Positions 1 through 10,357 are shown, numbered from the stretch's first letter. The stretch: DNA of 64,000 bases from Caviibacterium pharyngocola (GCF_002795405.1 NZ_PHGZ01000004.1:62001-126000); one strand, 5' to 3'. Made by a program: numbers and translations. Notes: a model not told the origin generated them from the letters alone.

Positions 1-679
1 AACTGCGCGGTACGTTCACATAAGGCGCTTCTTGCCCGTTAACAAACAAGCGATCGCCGGAAAAGTGCGGTTGATTTTGGTTAAATAATTGCACACCGTC
101 GGAATTAAGCTGCATATCTTGCAAAATCAACGGAATATCGTCCACGCCGTATTTTTGCGGCAGGGCGGATTTGCGGCTTTCGTCATCCTCAATAATCCAC
201 ATTCCCGCTAATCCACGGTAGGTTTGATACGCGGATGTGCCTAAGGTGCAGGCGTGATACCAACAGGTTGCCGCCGCTTGGTTGATCGGCACAATCGGCG
301 CCCAGCTTTCGCTCGGTTTAAACACTTTGGCGACACCGCCCAGTAATTCGCCGCTAACTTGCAAACCTTGAATGTTCATCGCCACCATTTGCGGTAAATT
401 ATTGCGATAATTTAATTTGGCAAATTCGCCGCGCCGGATTTTGATCGTCGGGCCGAGATAATTGCCGTTAAATCCCCATACTTCCGTGGATTTGCCCGCA
501 ATTAGCTGGGTTTGAGTGCGTTCCATACCGAGAAATAACGGCTTGCCGCGGCGTAATTCGATTAAATTCGGAATGAATAAATTCGGGCGTTCTGCCGCGA
601 ATAAAGGCGTTGGTAACGCAGAAAACGCGCCGGCAATCAGCGCATTTTTTAAGAGTCGGCGGCGGGAACAAGCTGTCAT
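1..679 (-). CDS. ftsP: Cell division protein FtsP (SufI), 5' part only
   Basis: The first 226 codons are present; the rest lies before the window. Translating the minus strand from the ATG at 679 gives a twin-arginine signal (SRRR then a hydrophobic stretch ending LFAAE, about residues 5-30), followed by a cupredoxin domain closely similar to E. coli SufI, including [22 protein letters not shown] and [12 protein letters not shown]. FtsP is a periplasmic multicopper-oxidase-fold protein that stabilises the divisome under stress and has lost most copper ligands. The HxH motif of true oxidases is not seen here. It sits directly downstream of plsC on the same strand, as in E. coli. The family identification is firm; length and C-terminus cannot be judged. 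Confidence 0.9.
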   Translation of the reverse strand, partial: MTACSRRRLLKNALIAGAFSALPTPLFAAERPNLFIPNLIELRRGKPLFLGMERTQTQLIAGKSTEVWGFNGNYLGPTIKIRRGEFAKLNYRNNLPQMVAMNIQGLQVSGELLGGVAKVFKPSESWAPIVPINQAAATCWYHACTLGTSAYQTYRGLAGMWIIEDDESRKSALPQKYGVDDIPLILQDMQLNSDGVQLFNQNQPHFSGDRLFVNGQEAPYVNVPRS

Positions 680-695
680 TGTGATATCCGATTAA

Positions 696-1427
696 TTAAC
701 TATTCTGATTTTGTCCGTGGATTTCCGCATCCAATTCGGCAATACGCTGCGACATAATTTGATGGCAATGCGCCGCCAAATCGCGCACGTTTTCTTTACT
801 GTAAGCGGAAGTATCAATCGGCGAAAGAATTTCACAAATCACTTTGCCGTTTTTCCAGCGATTCAAATCCACCTGATTATGGGTCGAAGAACATACGACC
901 GGCACGATCGGCACACCGGCGGCAACGGCGGCATAAAAAGCGCCGGTTTTAAACGGCAATAAACCGCGCCCGCGACTGCGCGTACCTTCCGGAAACATCC
1001 AAACCGACAAATCGTCCCGATTGATTCGTTCCGCGAGTTCGGTCATCGTACTATGGGCTTTAGTGCGATTTTCACGATCTAAAAAGATATTGCCGCTCGC
1101 CCAATACAAAATGCCGAAAAACGGTACCCAAATCAGACTTTTTTTGCCGACACTCACCGTGCGCGGCATCACCATATAAGAAATCGTCACCATATCGTAA
1201 TTGTTTTGGTGATTGCCGATATAAATACAACGCCCGACTTTATCGGCGTTCGGCGGGAAACGGTGTTCCACCTCCAAGCCGAACAAAGGATGCAAGCGCC
1301 CGAACCAACGCGCCATTACGCCGACGTTGCTCGGATTTTTAAAACGAATTAACGAATACAGCGTGCCCAACACGCAAATTAAAATACAACAAAAAACAAC
1401 AACGATAATTCTAATAAGTTTCAACAT
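696..1427 (-). CDS. plsC: 1-acyl-sn-glycerol-3-phosphate acyltransferase
   Basis: PlsC acylates lysophosphatidic acid to phosphatidic acid at the inner membrane, the second acylation of phospholipid synthesis. The 243-residue protein has an N-terminal membrane segment (about residues 5-27), the catalytic HX4D motif at H73-D78 (NHQNNYD) and the glycerol-phosphate-binding FPEGTR at about 145-150. Length matches the family. The gap to ftsP is 16 bases on the same strand, so they probably form one operon. It is divergent from lpxH, so the roughly 100 bases between them carry both promoters. Confidence 0.95.
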   Translation of the reverse strand: MLKLIRIIVVVFCCILICVLGTLYSLIRFKNPSNVGVMARWFGRLHPLFGLEVEHRFPPNADKVGRCIYIGNHQNNYDMVTISYMVMPRTVSVGKKSLIWVPFFGILYWASGNIFLDRENRTKAHSTMTELAERINRDDLSVWMFPEGTRSRGRGLLPFKTGAFYAAVAAGVPIVPVVCSSTHNQVDLNRWKNGKVICEILSPIDTSAYSKENVRDLAAHCHQIMSQRIAELDAEIHGQNQNS

Positions 1428-1529
1428 ATTTCAAATCCTAGGAAAATTTGTTCAAGTATAGCGAAAATACGGTTAGAAATCCGCAGAAAAAATGCTACTC
1501 TAAATAAAATTTTTAGCCCGAATGTCAAA

Positions 1530-2237
1530 ATGAAAAAAACTTATTTTATTGCGGACTTACATTTAAGCGAAAACCGACCGCACTTAACGGAATTGTTCGT
1601 AAATTTTATGCGTAATCAAACGGAGGACGCCGAAAAGCTGTATATTTTAGGCGATTTATTCGATTTTTGGATTGGTGATGACGAAACTTCCGCGCTCATC
1701 GATTGCGTGTGCGAAGAAATTCGCCGGCTGAGCGCTCGCGGCGTCGAATGTTATTTTGTGCACGGCAATCGCGATTTTCTTGTAGGCGAAGGCTTTGCGC
1801 AACGTTGCGGATTGCGCTTGTTGCCCACTTACAGCGTAATCGATTTATACGGCGTGCCGACGCTCATTTGCCACGGCGATACCTTGTGTATAGACGATAA
1901 AGCCTATCAACAATATCGTCGCAAAGTACACCAAAAATGGCGACAATGGTTATTCTTGCATTTACCGCTAAAAGTGCGGTTAAAAATTGCAGAGAAAATT
2001 CGCGCCAAAAGCCGTTCGGACAAACAACAAAAATCCGCGCAGATTATGGATGTCACGCCCGAATTCGTGTTGCAACAATTTCAACATTTCGGCGTAACTC
2101 GTTTAATTCACGGACATACGCATCGACAAAATATTCACAAAATTCCACCGCACTTCATCCGAATCGTGCTGGGCGATTGGGGCGAAACCGCCTCAATATT
2201 GCAAGTTTCTGCGCAAGGTTACGGTTTTACAGCATAA
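1530..2237 (+). CDS. lpxH: UDP-2,3-diacylglucosamine diphosphatase
   Basis: LpxH is the Mn-dependent peripheral membrane hydrolase that converts UDP-2,3-diacylglucosamine to lipid X in lipid A synthesis. All calcineurin-like metal motifs are present in order: DLH at residues 9-11, GDLFD at 41-45, GNRD at 79-82, HGD at 115-117 and HGHTH at 194-198. The 235-residue length is close to the E. coli enzyme. The start at 1530 gives a complete first metal motif. It is single-gene, divergent from plsC, and converges on the AhpD-like gene. Confidence 0.95.
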   Translation: MKKTYFIADLHLSENRPHLTELFVNFMRNQTEDAEKLYILGDLFDFWIGDDETSALIDCVCEEIRRLSARGVECYFVHGNRDFLVGEGFAQRCGLRLLPTYSVIDLYGVPTLICHGDTLCIDDKAYQQYRRKVHQKWRQWLFLHLPLKVRLKIAEKIRAKSRSDKQQKSAQIMDVTPEFVLQQFQHFGVTRLIHGHTHRQNIHKIPPHFIRIVLGDWGETASILQVSAQGYGFTA

Positions 2238-2264
2238 AAAAACCGGATAATATTTATCCGGTTT
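2236..2264 (-). terminator. Intrinsic terminator of the AhpD-like gene
   Basis: An 11-bp perfect stem (2240-2250 with 2254-2264) has a three-base loop. On the minus strand it runs into seven T (complement of 2236-2242). It follows the AhpD-like gene by 14 bases; it could also slow lpxH transcripts from the other side. Confidence 0.85.
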
Positions 2265-2278
2265 AACAATCTCCGCGC

Positions 2279-2614
2279 TTATTTTTGCGTATTAAAGGCT
2301 TCTAAGGCGCGTAGAGAATAGGTGTAAGCGGCGCCGGCATTTAAGGCGATTGCCGTTGCCAACGCTGCGGCGACTTCTTCTTCCGTCGCGCCGGCTTTCA
2401 CCGCGCTTTCCGCGTGAACGCCGATACAGCTTTCGCAACGCGTCGTGACGGCGACCGCCAACGCGATTAATTCTCTGGTTTTCGCATCCAACACGTCACT
2501 TTCCGCCGCGTTGCTTAGCGCGCCGTAAGCTTGTAACATTTTCGGGTATTTTTTACCCAAATTACCGAATGATTGTTTAACGTGCGCTACGTCATTTTTC
2601 CAATCCGCAAACAT
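2279..2614 (-). CDS. AhpD-like carboxymuconolactone decarboxylase family protein
   Basis: A 111-residue all-helical protein of the AhpD/carboxymuconolactone decarboxylase-like family. It carries the CxxC and nearby His of the AhpD type (C60, C63, H67, in RCESCIGVH), which in characterised relatives is a redox-active thiol pair used in peroxide or alkylhydroperoxide defence. A strong ribosome site (AGGAGA) lies before the ATG. It is divergent from an AraC-type regulator at 2728 with a palindrome between them, suggesting that regulator controls it. The substrate is unknown; a peroxidase-like or general oxidative-stress role is inference. Confidence 0.8.
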   Translation of the reverse strand: MFADWKNDVAHVKQSFGNLGKKYPKMLQAYGALSNAAESDVLDAKTRELIALAVAVTTRCESCIGVHAESAVKAGATEEEVAAALATAIALNAGAAYTYSLRALEAFNTQK

Positions 2615-2652
2615 AAAGTTCTCCTATTTATAATCACCATAACAAAATTTAT

Positions 2653-2669
2653 GTTGCACAGTATGCAAC
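2653..2669. promoter_or_regulatory. Inverted repeat between divergent genes, possible operator
   Basis: GTTGCA-N5-TGCAAC is a perfect 6-bp inverted repeat in the 113-base gap between the AhpD-like gene and the AraC regulator. Position and symmetry fit a regulator-binding site, although AraC proteins more often bind direct repeats. No experimental support. Confidence 0.35.
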
Positions 2670-2727
2670 GATTTCATAGGATAAACTTGTAAAATCGTCT
2701 TAACTTTTATTCAAATCATCTCAGTTT

Positions 2728-3639
2728 ATGGACATCTTGGATCGTTTATTGCAATTCGCGCAAATCGAGGGCGAAATTCATACCCATTGTTTATTTCAAG
2801 GAAATTGGCAATGCGAACATCCGCAAAAAGCGGGAAAGCTAAGCGGTATTTTTCATATTGTGCTGCGCGGTGAATGTTTATTATTTTCCGATAACGAAAA
2901 AATCCGCCTAACCGCCGGCGATATTTTTTTCTTACCGACGGGTTCAAGCCATATTTTACGCAGCTCGCAAGATGAAACGGATTTATATGCGCCGACACTT
3001 CGACAAAGCAACGGGTTATTGAATCTTGCCACGGTCGGCGTGCAGGATGAAGCGGATTTCGAAATGTTCTGCGGCGCGTTTTATTACGATAATCAATCAA
3101 TGCTGGCGAGCATTTTACCGCGCCGTTTGCATTTATCCGTCGCCGATACGCCGCTTGCTCGGTTAATTTCGTTGTTTCGCGCCGAAGCCGCCAATGTGCA
3201 AGCCGGCGCGAAATCGGTGATTAATGCGCTGTCCGTCGTGCTTTGTACTTATATGTTGCGCGACTATTTAGCGCAACATCACGAACACCAAGGCTTGCTT
3301 GCCGGATTGAGCGACAAACGCTTATCCGCAGTAATTTCCGCAGTGCTGAACGCGCCCGCAGAACCTTGGAATATGGCGAGTTTAGCGCAAACCGCCAATA
3401 TGTCGCGCGCAAATTTTATTCGCGTATTTCAACAAAAAATCGGAATGTCGCCGGGCAACTTTTTGACCGCCAGTCGGTTGCAGTTTGCCTCAATGTTACT
3501 ACGCAAAACGCAAAAAACCGTGCTGTCCGTCGCGTTGGAAAGCGGTTATCGTTCGGAGGCGCATTTCAATAAAGCGTTTAAAGCCGCCTATGGAATACCG
3601 CCGGGGCATTATCGCAAACAGGAGGAAAATAATGGCTGA
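2728..3639 (+). CDS. AraC-family transcriptional regulator with N-terminal cupin
   Basis: The 303-residue protein has an N-terminal cupin-type effector domain (about residues 1-180; the RLTAGDIFFLPTGSSHILR stretch is typical) and a C-terminal double helix-turn-helix of the AraC type (about 205-300, ending in the GYRSEAHFNKAFKAAYGIPP signature). This architecture is common in regulators that sit divergent from a small oxidoreductase-type gene they control, as here with the AhpD-like gene. The last eight bases overlap the next gene, so the two are translationally coupled. The effector is unknown. Confidence 0.85.
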   Translation: MDILDRLLQFAQIEGEIHTHCLFQGNWQCEHPQKAGKLSGIFHIVLRGECLLFSDNEKIRLTAGDIFFLPTGSSHILRSSQDETDLYAPTLRQSNGLLNLATVGVQDEADFEMFCGAFYYDNQSMLASILPRRLHLSVADTPLARLISLFRAEAANVQAGAKSVINALSVVLCTYMLRDYLAQHHEHQGLLAGLSDKRLSAVISAVLNAPAEPWNMASLAQTANMSRANFIRVFQQKIGMSPGNFLTASRLQFASMLLRKTQKTVLSVALESGYRSEAHFNKAFKAAYGIPPGHYRKQEENNG

Positions 3640-4138
3640 TCCGCATATTCAATCGCCGATGGATTTTTGGGATAAACTGACTGTGGTAATTTATCGCTGC
3701 GGCTTTATTCTTGCCGCAATAATGACCGCACTTTTGCCCTATTATCACGAAACGGCTTATACGGGCGTGCTGCTCGCCGCAATATTGTGTGCGTCATCCT
3801 TACATATTTATCTGAAAAACTTTCGTTTTTTATTGCAATTCGCCGCTTGGTGCGCGCTAGCTTGTCATTTGTTCGGATTACCAGCGTTGGCACTCGGCGC
3901 AGCGTTTGTCACTTTAGGCGGTTTGGCGTTTAAAGAATATTTTTGTTTTCGGGTATTTTGTTTAAATTTTCAACCGCTCTTTTTGGCATTTTTATGGCTG
4001 AGTTTGCAGCTGAACTGGGCAAATGCCGTTTATGCATGGTCGGCAATAAGTGCGGTGCTTTTTTTCATTTTATCGGTACAAAAATGGCGAATGCCGTTGC
4101 ATTTTGATATTGGAGATAAAACTAAATATCAAATATAA
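3632..4138 (+). CDS. Putative inner-membrane protein, DUF2301-like
   Basis: A 168-residue hydrophobic protein with about five or six membrane segments between residues 18 and 155 and a short polar tail. The ATG at 3632 is chosen because it follows a strong AGGAGG site inside the end of the upstream regulator gene and overlaps its stop (ATGGCTGA). A longer reading frame runs further upstream but only inside the regulator gene. From memory it resembles the DUF2301 integral membrane family; function unknown. Overlap with the AraC regulator suggests co-expression. Confidence 0.7.
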   Translation: MADPHIQSPMDFWDKLTVVIYRCGFILAAIMTALLPYYHETAYTGVLLAAILCASSLHIYLKNFRFLLQFAAWCALACHLFGLPALALGAAFVTLGGLAFKEYFCFRVFCLNFQPLFLAFLWLSLQLNWANAVYAWSAISAVLFFILSVQKWRMPLHFDIGDKTKYQI

Positions 4139-4174
4139 AAAAACGAACCTTTAATTTTATCAATTAAAGGTTCG
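4137..4174 (-). terminator. Intrinsic terminator of pflA
   Basis: A 13-bp perfect stem (4144-4156 with 4162-4174) and five-base loop, followed on the minus strand by seven T (complement of 4137-4143). It lies 13 bases after the pflA stop. Confidence 0.88.
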
Positions 4175-4187
4175 TCATAAAGGCAAT

Positions 4188-4928
4188 TTAGTATTTTACG
4201 ATATGTCCGTAGCCTTCCAGAATTTGTTTGATATGCTCAAGGGATTCTTTTGTCGGCGGTTTAACATCTTCCAATTCGTATTTCTCGCCCATTGCTTCCC
4301 ATTTGTGCGCACCTAAACGGTGATAAGGCAAAAGTTCGACTTTTTCGATATTGTCCATTCCTTGAATAAATTCGCCGAGCAAATGTACATCGTGGTCATT
4401 GTCCGTCCAGCCCGGTACGACAACATAGCGAATCCAGACTTTTTGATTGCGTTTTTGCAAATATTTGGCGAATTCCAAGGTGCGCTTATTCGGCACGCCG
4501 ATTAAATTTTGGTGGATTTTATCGTTCAGTTCTTTTAAATCCAATAAAACAAGATCGGTTACATCTAATAATTCGTCGATCACCGGATCGTAATGACGCA
4601 CAAAACCGTTGGTGTCCAAACAAGTATGGATGCCGTTTTCTTTACAGGCGCGGAACCAATCGCGCACAAATTCGGCTTGCAATATAGCTTCGCCACCCGA
4701 TGCAGTGACGCCGCCGCCGGAAGCATTCATAAAATGACGATAAGTCACGACTTCTTTCATTAAATCTTCTACGGAAATTTCTTTTCCGCCGTGCAAATCC
4801 CAAGTGTCGCGGTTATGGCAATATTTACACCGCATTAAACAGCCTTGCAGGAAAAGAATGAAACGAATCCCCGGCCCGTCAACGGTGCCGCAAGATTCAT
4901 AAGAATGGTAACGCGCTAAAACCGGCAT
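4188..4928 (-). CDS. pflA: Pyruvate formate-lyase 1-activating enzyme
   Basis: PflA is a radical-SAM enzyme that makes the glycyl radical on PflB (and on GrcA) under anoxia. The 246-residue protein has the [4Fe-4S] motif C30-x3-C34-x2-C37 (GCLMRCKYC) and the family's [16 protein letters not shown] region. Length equals that of E. coli PflA. The start at 4928 aligns with the family. Unlike in E. coli, the hel phosphatase gene lies between pflB and pflA. A leader of about 120 bases with its own hairpin separates it from hel, so it probably has its own promoter. Confidence 0.97.
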   Translation of the reverse strand: MPVLARYHSYESCGTVDGPGIRFILFLQGCLMRCKYCHNRDTWDLHGGKEISVEDLMKEVVTYRHFMNASGGGVTASGGEAILQAEFVRDWFRACKENGIHTCLDTNGFVRHYDPVIDELLDVTDLVLLDLKELNDKIHQNLIGVPNKRTLEFAKYLQKRNQKVWIRYVVVPGWTDNDHDVHLLGEFIQGMDNIEKVELLPYHRLGAHKWEAMGEKYELEDVKPPTKESLEHIKQILEGYGHIVKY

Positions 4929-4984
4929 AATGTTCCCTATAAAATAGCTTAAAATAAAATTAAGTTAATCACTCCGCATTTAAA

Positions 4985-5009
4985 TGCCCCCGCAAGTCTT
5001 GCAGGGGCA
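4985..5009 (-). terminator. GC-rich hairpin after hel, weak terminator
   Basis: TGCCCC and GCAA pair with TTGC and GGGGCA around a three-base loop, with one C/A mismatch. On the minus strand only a short ATTTAAA follows, so termination may be incomplete and allow read-through into pflA. Confidence 0.5.
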
Positions 5010-5049
5010 AGATCTTATTATTGCATAATGCCATTCCAATGCAAACAGC

Positions 5050-5880
<831 letters not shown>

Positions 5881-5930
5881 TTACTAAAAATTTCCGACTA
5901 AGCTCGTATATTACAACAATTTCATTGAAA

Positions 5931-5959
5931 ATAAGGGAACAATATTATTGTTCCCTTAT
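5931..5959 (-). terminator. Hairpin after pflB
   Basis: A 13-bp perfect stem (5931-5943 with 5947-5959) and three-base loop, 65 bases after the pflB stop. TTTTC follows on the minus strand. It can end pflB transcripts or protect their 3' ends. Confidence 0.7.
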
Positions 5960-6024
5960 CCGAATCCGACGTAGCAGCAAATAAAAATAATACAAAAGTA
6001 TTTTTCTATTCGCTGCCTACGCTA

Positions 6025-8337
6025 TTACATTGTTTGAGTAAATGTACGCGTAATAACGTCTTGTTGTTGCTCTTTAGTTAACGAGTTAAAACGTACTGCA
6101 TAACCGGAAACACGAATGGTTAATTGCGGATATTTTTCCGGATTTTCCATTGCGTCTAACAACATTTCACGGTTCATTACGTTAACGTTTAAGTGTTGAC
6201 CGCCTTCTACAGTCGCTTCGTGGTGGAAATAACCGTCCATTAAGCCTGCTAAGTTACGTTTTTGCGAGTCGATATCTTTACCTAATGCGTTAGGTACGAT
6301 AGAGAAGGTATAAGAAATACCGTCTTTCGCATAAGCAAACGGAAGTTTAGCAACGGAAGTTAATGAAGCAACCGCACCTTTTTGGTCACGTCCGTGCATT
6401 GGGTTTGCACCCGGTCCGAACGGCGCACCGGCACGACGACCATCCGGTGTATTACCGGTTTTCTTACCGTAAACCACGTTAGAAGTGATGGTTAATACGG
6501 ATTGAGTCGGAGTCGCGTTGCGGTATGTTTTGTGGGTTTGAATTTTCTTCATAAAGCGTTCAACCAAATCAACGGCTAAATCGTCAACACGGCTGTCGTT
6601 GTTACCGAACTGCGGATATTCGCCTTCGATTTCGAAGTCGATTGCAACATTTGAAGCCACAACGTTACCGTCTTTGTCTTTAATGTCACCGCGAACCGGT
6701 TTCACTTTCGCATATTTGATCGCTGCTAAAGAGTCCGCCGCAACGGAAAGACCTGCGATACCGCAAGCCATTGTGCGGAATACGTCACGATCGTGGAACG
6801 CCATTAACGCCGCTTCATATGCATATTTATCGTGCATAAAGTGGATGATGTTCAATGCGGTCACATATTGTGTCGCCAACCAATCCATAAAGTGATCCAT
6901 ACGATCCATTACTGTATCGAAATCAAGCACTTCATCTGTAATCGGTGTAGTTTTAGGACCTACTTGAGCACCGGATTTTTCATCGATACCGCCGTTGATT
7001 GCGTATAACAAGGTTTTCGCCAAGTTCGCACGCGCACCGAAGAATTGCATTTGTTTACCAACAACCATCGGGCTTACGCAACACGCGATCGCATAGTCGT
7101 CATTGTTGAAGTCCGGACGCATTAAGTCGTCGTTTTCGTATTGAACGGATGAAGTATCGATAGATACTTTCGCACAGAAACGTTTGAAGGCTTCAGGTAA
7201 TTGTTCGGACCAAAGGATAGTCAAGTTAGGTTCCGGAGATGGTCCCATTGTGTAAAGGGTGTGCAACATACGGAAGCTGTTTTTGGTCACTAAGGTACGA
7301 CCGTCTAAGCCCATACCGGCTAAAGTTTCTGTCGCCCACATTGGGTCGCCGGAGAATAATTGATCGTATTCAGGAGTACGTAAGAAGCGAACCATACGTA
7401 ATTTCATTACTAAATGGTCGATTAATTCTTGTGCTTCTTGTTCGGTGATTTTTCCTGCTTTTAAGTCACGTTCGATATAGATATCTAAGAATGAAGATAC
7501 GCGACCGAATGACATTGCGGCACCGTTTTGTGATTTAACTGCTGCAAGGTAAGCAAAATAAGTCCATTGAACCGCTTCTTGCGCATTAGTTGCAGGACCT
7601 GAAATGTCGTAACCGTAAGATGCCGCCATTTCTTTGATTTTGCCTAATGCACGATGTTGTTCGGCAATTTCTTCGCGTAATTGGATGGTTGCTTGAATAT
7701 CTTCGCCGCTTTCCAATTTAGCTTGTAAAGAAGTAAATTGTTTGAATTTGTCTTTCATTAAGAAATCGGCACCGTACACCGCTAAACGACGGTAGTCACC
7801 GATAATACGACCACGACCGTAAGCATCAGGCAAACCTGTGATTACGCCGGATTTACGACAACGTAAGATATCCGGCGTATAAACGTCGAATACACCTTGG
7901 TTGTGAGTTTTACGATATTCGGTAAAGATATGTTCGATTTCAGGTTTTAATTCGCGACGATAAACTTGGCAAGAACCTTTTACCATTTTGATCCCGCCGA
8001 ACGGCATAATTGCACGTTTTAACGGTGCATCGGTTTGTAAGCCGACGATTTTTTCCAAATCTTTATTGATATAACCCGCTTTGTGCGAAGTAATAGTTGA
8101 CGGAGTATCCGTATCGATATCATAAGGTTCGTGCGTTTTGTTTTCGACTTTAATTTTTTCCATTACGTCGTTCCACAACGCAGTGGTCGCCGCAGTGGCG
8201 TCGGCTAGGAACGATTCGTCGCCTTCATAAGGAGTATAGTTCTTTTGAATAAAATCACGAACGTTTACTTCGGTTTGCCAGTCACCTGCGACAAACCCTT
8301 CCCAAGCTTTTTGTTGGGCTTCTGTTAGTTGAGTCAT
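6025..8337 (-). CDS. pflB: Formate acetyltransferase (pyruvate formate-lyase)
   Basis: PflB cleaves pyruvate with CoA to acetyl-CoA and formate in anaerobic mixed-acid fermentation. The 770-residue protein has the active-site pair C419-C420 (ACCVSP) and the glycyl-radical loop RVSGYAVRF with the radical glycine at about 745. Its C-terminal 60 residues are nearly the same as those of GrcA in this window, which replaces this part after oxygen damage. It is co-directional with focA, 81 bases upstream, as in E. coli. Confidence 0.98.
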   Translation of the reverse strand: MTQLTEAQQKAWEGFVAGDWQTEVNVRDFIQKNYTPYEGDESFLADATAATTALWNDVMEKIKVENKTHEPYDIDTDTPSTITSHKAGYINKDLEKIVGLQTDAPLKRAIMPFGGIKMVKGSCQVYRRELKPEIEHIFTEYRKTHNQGVFDVYTPDILRCRKSGVITGLPDAYGRGRIIGDYRRLAVYGADFLMKDKFKQFTSLQAKLESGEDIQATIQLREEIAEQHRALGKIKEMAASYGYDISGPATNAQEAVQWTYFAYLAAVKSQNGAAMSFGRVSSFLDIYIERDLKAGKITEQEAQELIDHLVMKLRMVRFLRTPEYDQLFSGDPMWATETLAGMGLDGRTLVTKNSFRMLHTLYTMGPSPEPNLTILWSEQLPEAFKRFCAKVSIDTSSVQYENDDLMRPDFNNDDYAIACCVSPMVVGKQMQFFGARANLAKTLLYAINGGIDEKSGAQVGPKTTPITDEVLDFDTVMDRMDHFMDWLATQYVTALNIIHFMHDKYAYEAALMAFHDRDVFRTMACGIAGLSVAADSLAAIKYAKVKPVRGDIKDKDGNVVASNVAIDFEIEGEYPQFGNNDSRVDDLAVDLVERFMKKIQTHKTYRNATPTQSVLTITSNVVYGKKTGNTPDGRRAGAPFGPGANPMHGRDQKGAVASLTSVAKLPFAYAKDGISYTFSIVPNALGKDIDSQKRNLAGLMDGYFHHEATVEGGQHLNVNVMNREMLLDAMENPEKYPQLTIRVSGYAVRFNSLTKEQQQDVITRTFTQTM

Positions 8338-8418
8338 TGTTATAACTTCCTTCTCTCTAGTAGATAAATTGGAATAATGTAAAAACGGTCAAAAACACAC
8401 CGCTCTTACCCCTAAAAT

Positions 8419-9273
8419 CTAGTGCGAATGCGGTTTGTTAGTGTACCATTGCAATAAAGCGATACACACGCCGCCGCCGACGATATTACCTAATGTCACG
8501 GGAATTAAATTCTTCACGACAAAATGATAAAGATCCAAATCCGCAAATTGTGCGGAATCCAATCCGATCGCTTGCCAAAATTCCGGCGAGCTAAAATGTG
8601 CGGTAATAATTCCCATCGGAATCATAAACATATTTGCGACGCTATGCTCGAATCCGGAGGCAACGAACATTCCGATCGGTAAAATCATAATAAAGGCTTT
8701 ATCGGTCAAGGTCTTACCTGCATAAGTCATCCAAACGGCAATACACACCATTATGTTACACAGAATCCCCAAACAAAAGGCTTCAAACCAAGTATGATGA
8801 ATTTTATGTTGCGCGGTTTTTAAAATCGTCAAACCCCATTGCCCGTCCGCCGCCATTGTTTGACCGGCAAACCAAATTAAGGAAACGATAACAATCGCAC
8901 CGACAAAGTTGCCGAAATACACCACCACCCAGTTGCGAAGCATTTGGAAAGTGTTGATTCGACCGCCGACGCGCGCGACTAAGGTCATTGTTGATGAAGT
9001 AAACAATTCGGAACCGCACGCCACCACCATAATCACACCGAGCGAGAAAACCAAGCCGCCGACCAATTTGGTTAAACCCCAAGGTGCGCCTGCAGAACCG
9101 GTTTGTGTAGTGGTATAAAAGACGAAAGCTAATGCGATGAAAGCACCGGCGGAAATTGCCGATAAGAATGAAAAGAATTGTTTTTTAGTGGCTTTATATG
9201 CCCCGACATCTTCTCCGATTTGAGCCATTTCTGTCGGATTTGCCATAAAGCTGATTGACTTTTCCGTATTCAT
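8419..9273 (-). CDS. focA: Formate channel
   Basis: FocA is a pentameric inner-membrane channel of the formate/nitrite transporter family that exports formate made by PflB and can re-import it. The 284-residue protein has six predicted membrane segments and family signatures such as VACGSELFTSSTM and GFEHSVANMFMIP. The ribosome site is GGAGG. It is the first gene of focA-pflB; the AT-rich 248-base region upstream carries ArcA-type repeats. Confidence 0.96.
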   Translation of the reverse strand: MNTEKSISFMANPTEMAQIGEDVGAYKATKKQFFSFLSAISAGAFIALAFVFYTTTQTGSAGAPWGLTKLVGGLVFSLGVIMVVACGSELFTSSTMTLVARVGGRINTFQMLRNWVVVYFGNFVGAIVIVSLIWFAGQTMAADGQWGLTILKTAQHKIHHTWFEAFCLGILCNIMVCIAVWMTYAGKTLTDKAFIMILPIGMFVASGFEHSVANMFMIPMGIITAHFSSPEFWQAIGLDSAQFADLDLYHFVVKNLIPVTLGNIVGGGVCIALLQWYTNKPHSH

Positions 9274-9374
9274 AACATCCCCTCCAAAAATTAACGTTGC
9301 CCTATTTTAAGGTATTAATGAAAAACTTTAAACTAAAAAAAATTTTATTTTTTATAAATTTTGTTAATTTTTAA

Positions 9375-9396
9375 ATTAATTAACAATTAAATAACA
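9375..9396 (-). promoter_or_regulatory. Candidate ArcA box upstream of focA
   Basis: On the minus strand two adjoining 11-base repeats, TGTTATTTAAT and TGTTAATTAAT, lie about 100 bases before focA. ArcA is known to bind tandem 10-11-base repeats close to TGTTAATTAA, and focA-pfl is a known ArcA and FNR target in E. coli. I saw no clear FNR palindrome in the same gap. Confidence 0.5.
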
Positions 9397-9521
9397 TATT
9401 CATATTAAAAAGATCATTTATTTAACAAATAACATATTCAAAAGTCGCTAAATTGCTATTTTTGATGTTTTCTGATAAAACTAACGCCACATTTATCTCA
9501 TTAAAAACCAAGGAAATCCCT

Positions 9522-9872
9522 ATGACAGAAGAAACTATTTTCAGTAAAATTATTCGTAAAGAAATTCCGGCGAATATTGTTTATCAAGATGAGTTAGTGA
9601 CGGCATTCCGCGATATCGCACCGCAAGCCGCCACCCATATTTTAATTATTCCGAACCGTTTGATTCCCACTGTCAATGACGTCACCGAGCAAGACGAAGT
9701 CGCCTTAGGTCGTTTATTTACCGTTGCGGCGAAATTGGCGGAACAAGAAGGAATTGCGCAAGACGGTTATCGTTTAATCGTGAACTGTAATCGTCACGGC
9801 GGACAAGAAGTCTTTCATTTACATATGCATTTGCTCGGCGGTGAACCTTTAGGCGCAATGTTGGCGAAATAA
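9522..9872 (+). CDS. hinT: Purine nucleoside phosphoramidase, HIT family
   Basis: HinT hydrolyses AMP-N-linked phosphoramidates. The 116-residue protein has the HIT triad HxHxH at H99, H101 and H103 ([10 protein letters not shown]). The ATG at 9522 follows an AAGGAA site by six bases; an upstream in-frame ATG at 9453 would add 23 unrelated residues and is not used. It begins the cluster hinT-ycfL-nagZ, an order also found in E. coli, but a structured repeat lies between hinT and ycfL here. Confidence 0.95.
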   Translation: MTEETIFSKIIRKEIPANIVYQDELVTAFRDIAPQAATHILIIPNRLIPTVNDVTEQDEVALGRLFTVAAKLAEQEGIAQDGYRLIVNCNRHGGQEVFHLHMHLLGGEPLGAMLAK

Positions 9873-9873
9873 G

Positions 9874-9985
9874 AATGTTTCAACACAGAACCTCACAAGA
9901 GCAAGGTCCTGTGTGTTGCTCCGAATTGGAAGAGGTTACGCTTCTTCCAATTAAATTATTTGCCATAAATGGCGGGGTTTCAACC
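9874..9985 (-). repeat. Dispersed structured element, copy A (112 bp)
   Basis: Read on the minus strand, it begins GGTTGAAA, continues with a GCC/GGC hairpin (9962-9973) and the linker ATAATTTAAT, then a 10-bp perfect hairpin (9943-9952 with 9924-9933). Next comes a long hairpin (9909-9918 with 9881-9888, inner ACCT/AGGT), and it ends TGTTGAAACATT. Copies B (60056-60142) and C (52369-52475) share the ends and linker; B lacks the middle hairpin. Minus is taken as the sense because A/C mismatches become G-U pairs on that strand. It fills the gap between hinT and ycfL. Function unknown. Confidence 0.75.
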
Positions 9986-10001
9986 ATAAGGTAGATATTT
10001 G

Positions 10002-10349
10002 ATGAAAAAAACCGTTTCTCTGCTTTTTTGCACCGCACTTTTAACGGCGTGCGGCTCAAGTGCGCCGAATTTAGTCGGCACGACAAAGCCTATTTTAACC
10101 ATCGAATCGAATTTAGCACCGCTGATCGAGGCTGAAGCAAACAGCGATTCCGCGTGGGTCAAAAACACCTCCGACCGACCGCTTAGCCTCGATTACGGCG
10201 TATTTTGGTATGACAAACTCGGCGTCACTCAATTCGAGCCGAATGCCTTTTCTTCATTATATTTGGACAGAGCGCAAAAAATCGCCGTGCCGCTCGCTCG
10301 CCCGACGGCGGAAAGCGTTAATTACCGTTTATATTTGCGTTTAAAATAA
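10002..10349 (+). CDS. ycfL: YcfL family lipoprotein
   Basis: A 115-residue predicted lipoprotein with signal peptide and lipobox LTAC (C16-17 region), followed by a small beta-rich domain. Sequence ([13 protein letters not shown]) and position between hinT and nagZ match E. coli YcfL (DUF1425). In E. coli the neighbour LpoB activates PBP1b, but no lpoB is seen here. The ATG at 10002 is preferred to the in-frame TTG one codon earlier; the ribosome site is AAGGTAG. Function unknown. Confidence 0.8.
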   Translation: MKKTVSLLFCTALLTACGSSAPNLVGTTKPILTIESNLAPLIEAEANSDSAWVKNTSDRPLSLDYGVFWYDKLGVTQFEPNAFSSLYLDRAQKIAVPLARPTAESVNYRLYLRLK

Positions 10350-10357
10350 GGTTTACT

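Noticed and set aside
468-671. 67-codon minus-strand ORF in ftsP
   Set aside because: It is an out-of-frame shadow; the true frame gives the SufI-like protein from 679 to the window start.
9453-9521. Upstream start for hinT
   Set aside because: Adds 23 unrelated residues; the ATG at 9522 has the better ribosome site and HIT-family start.
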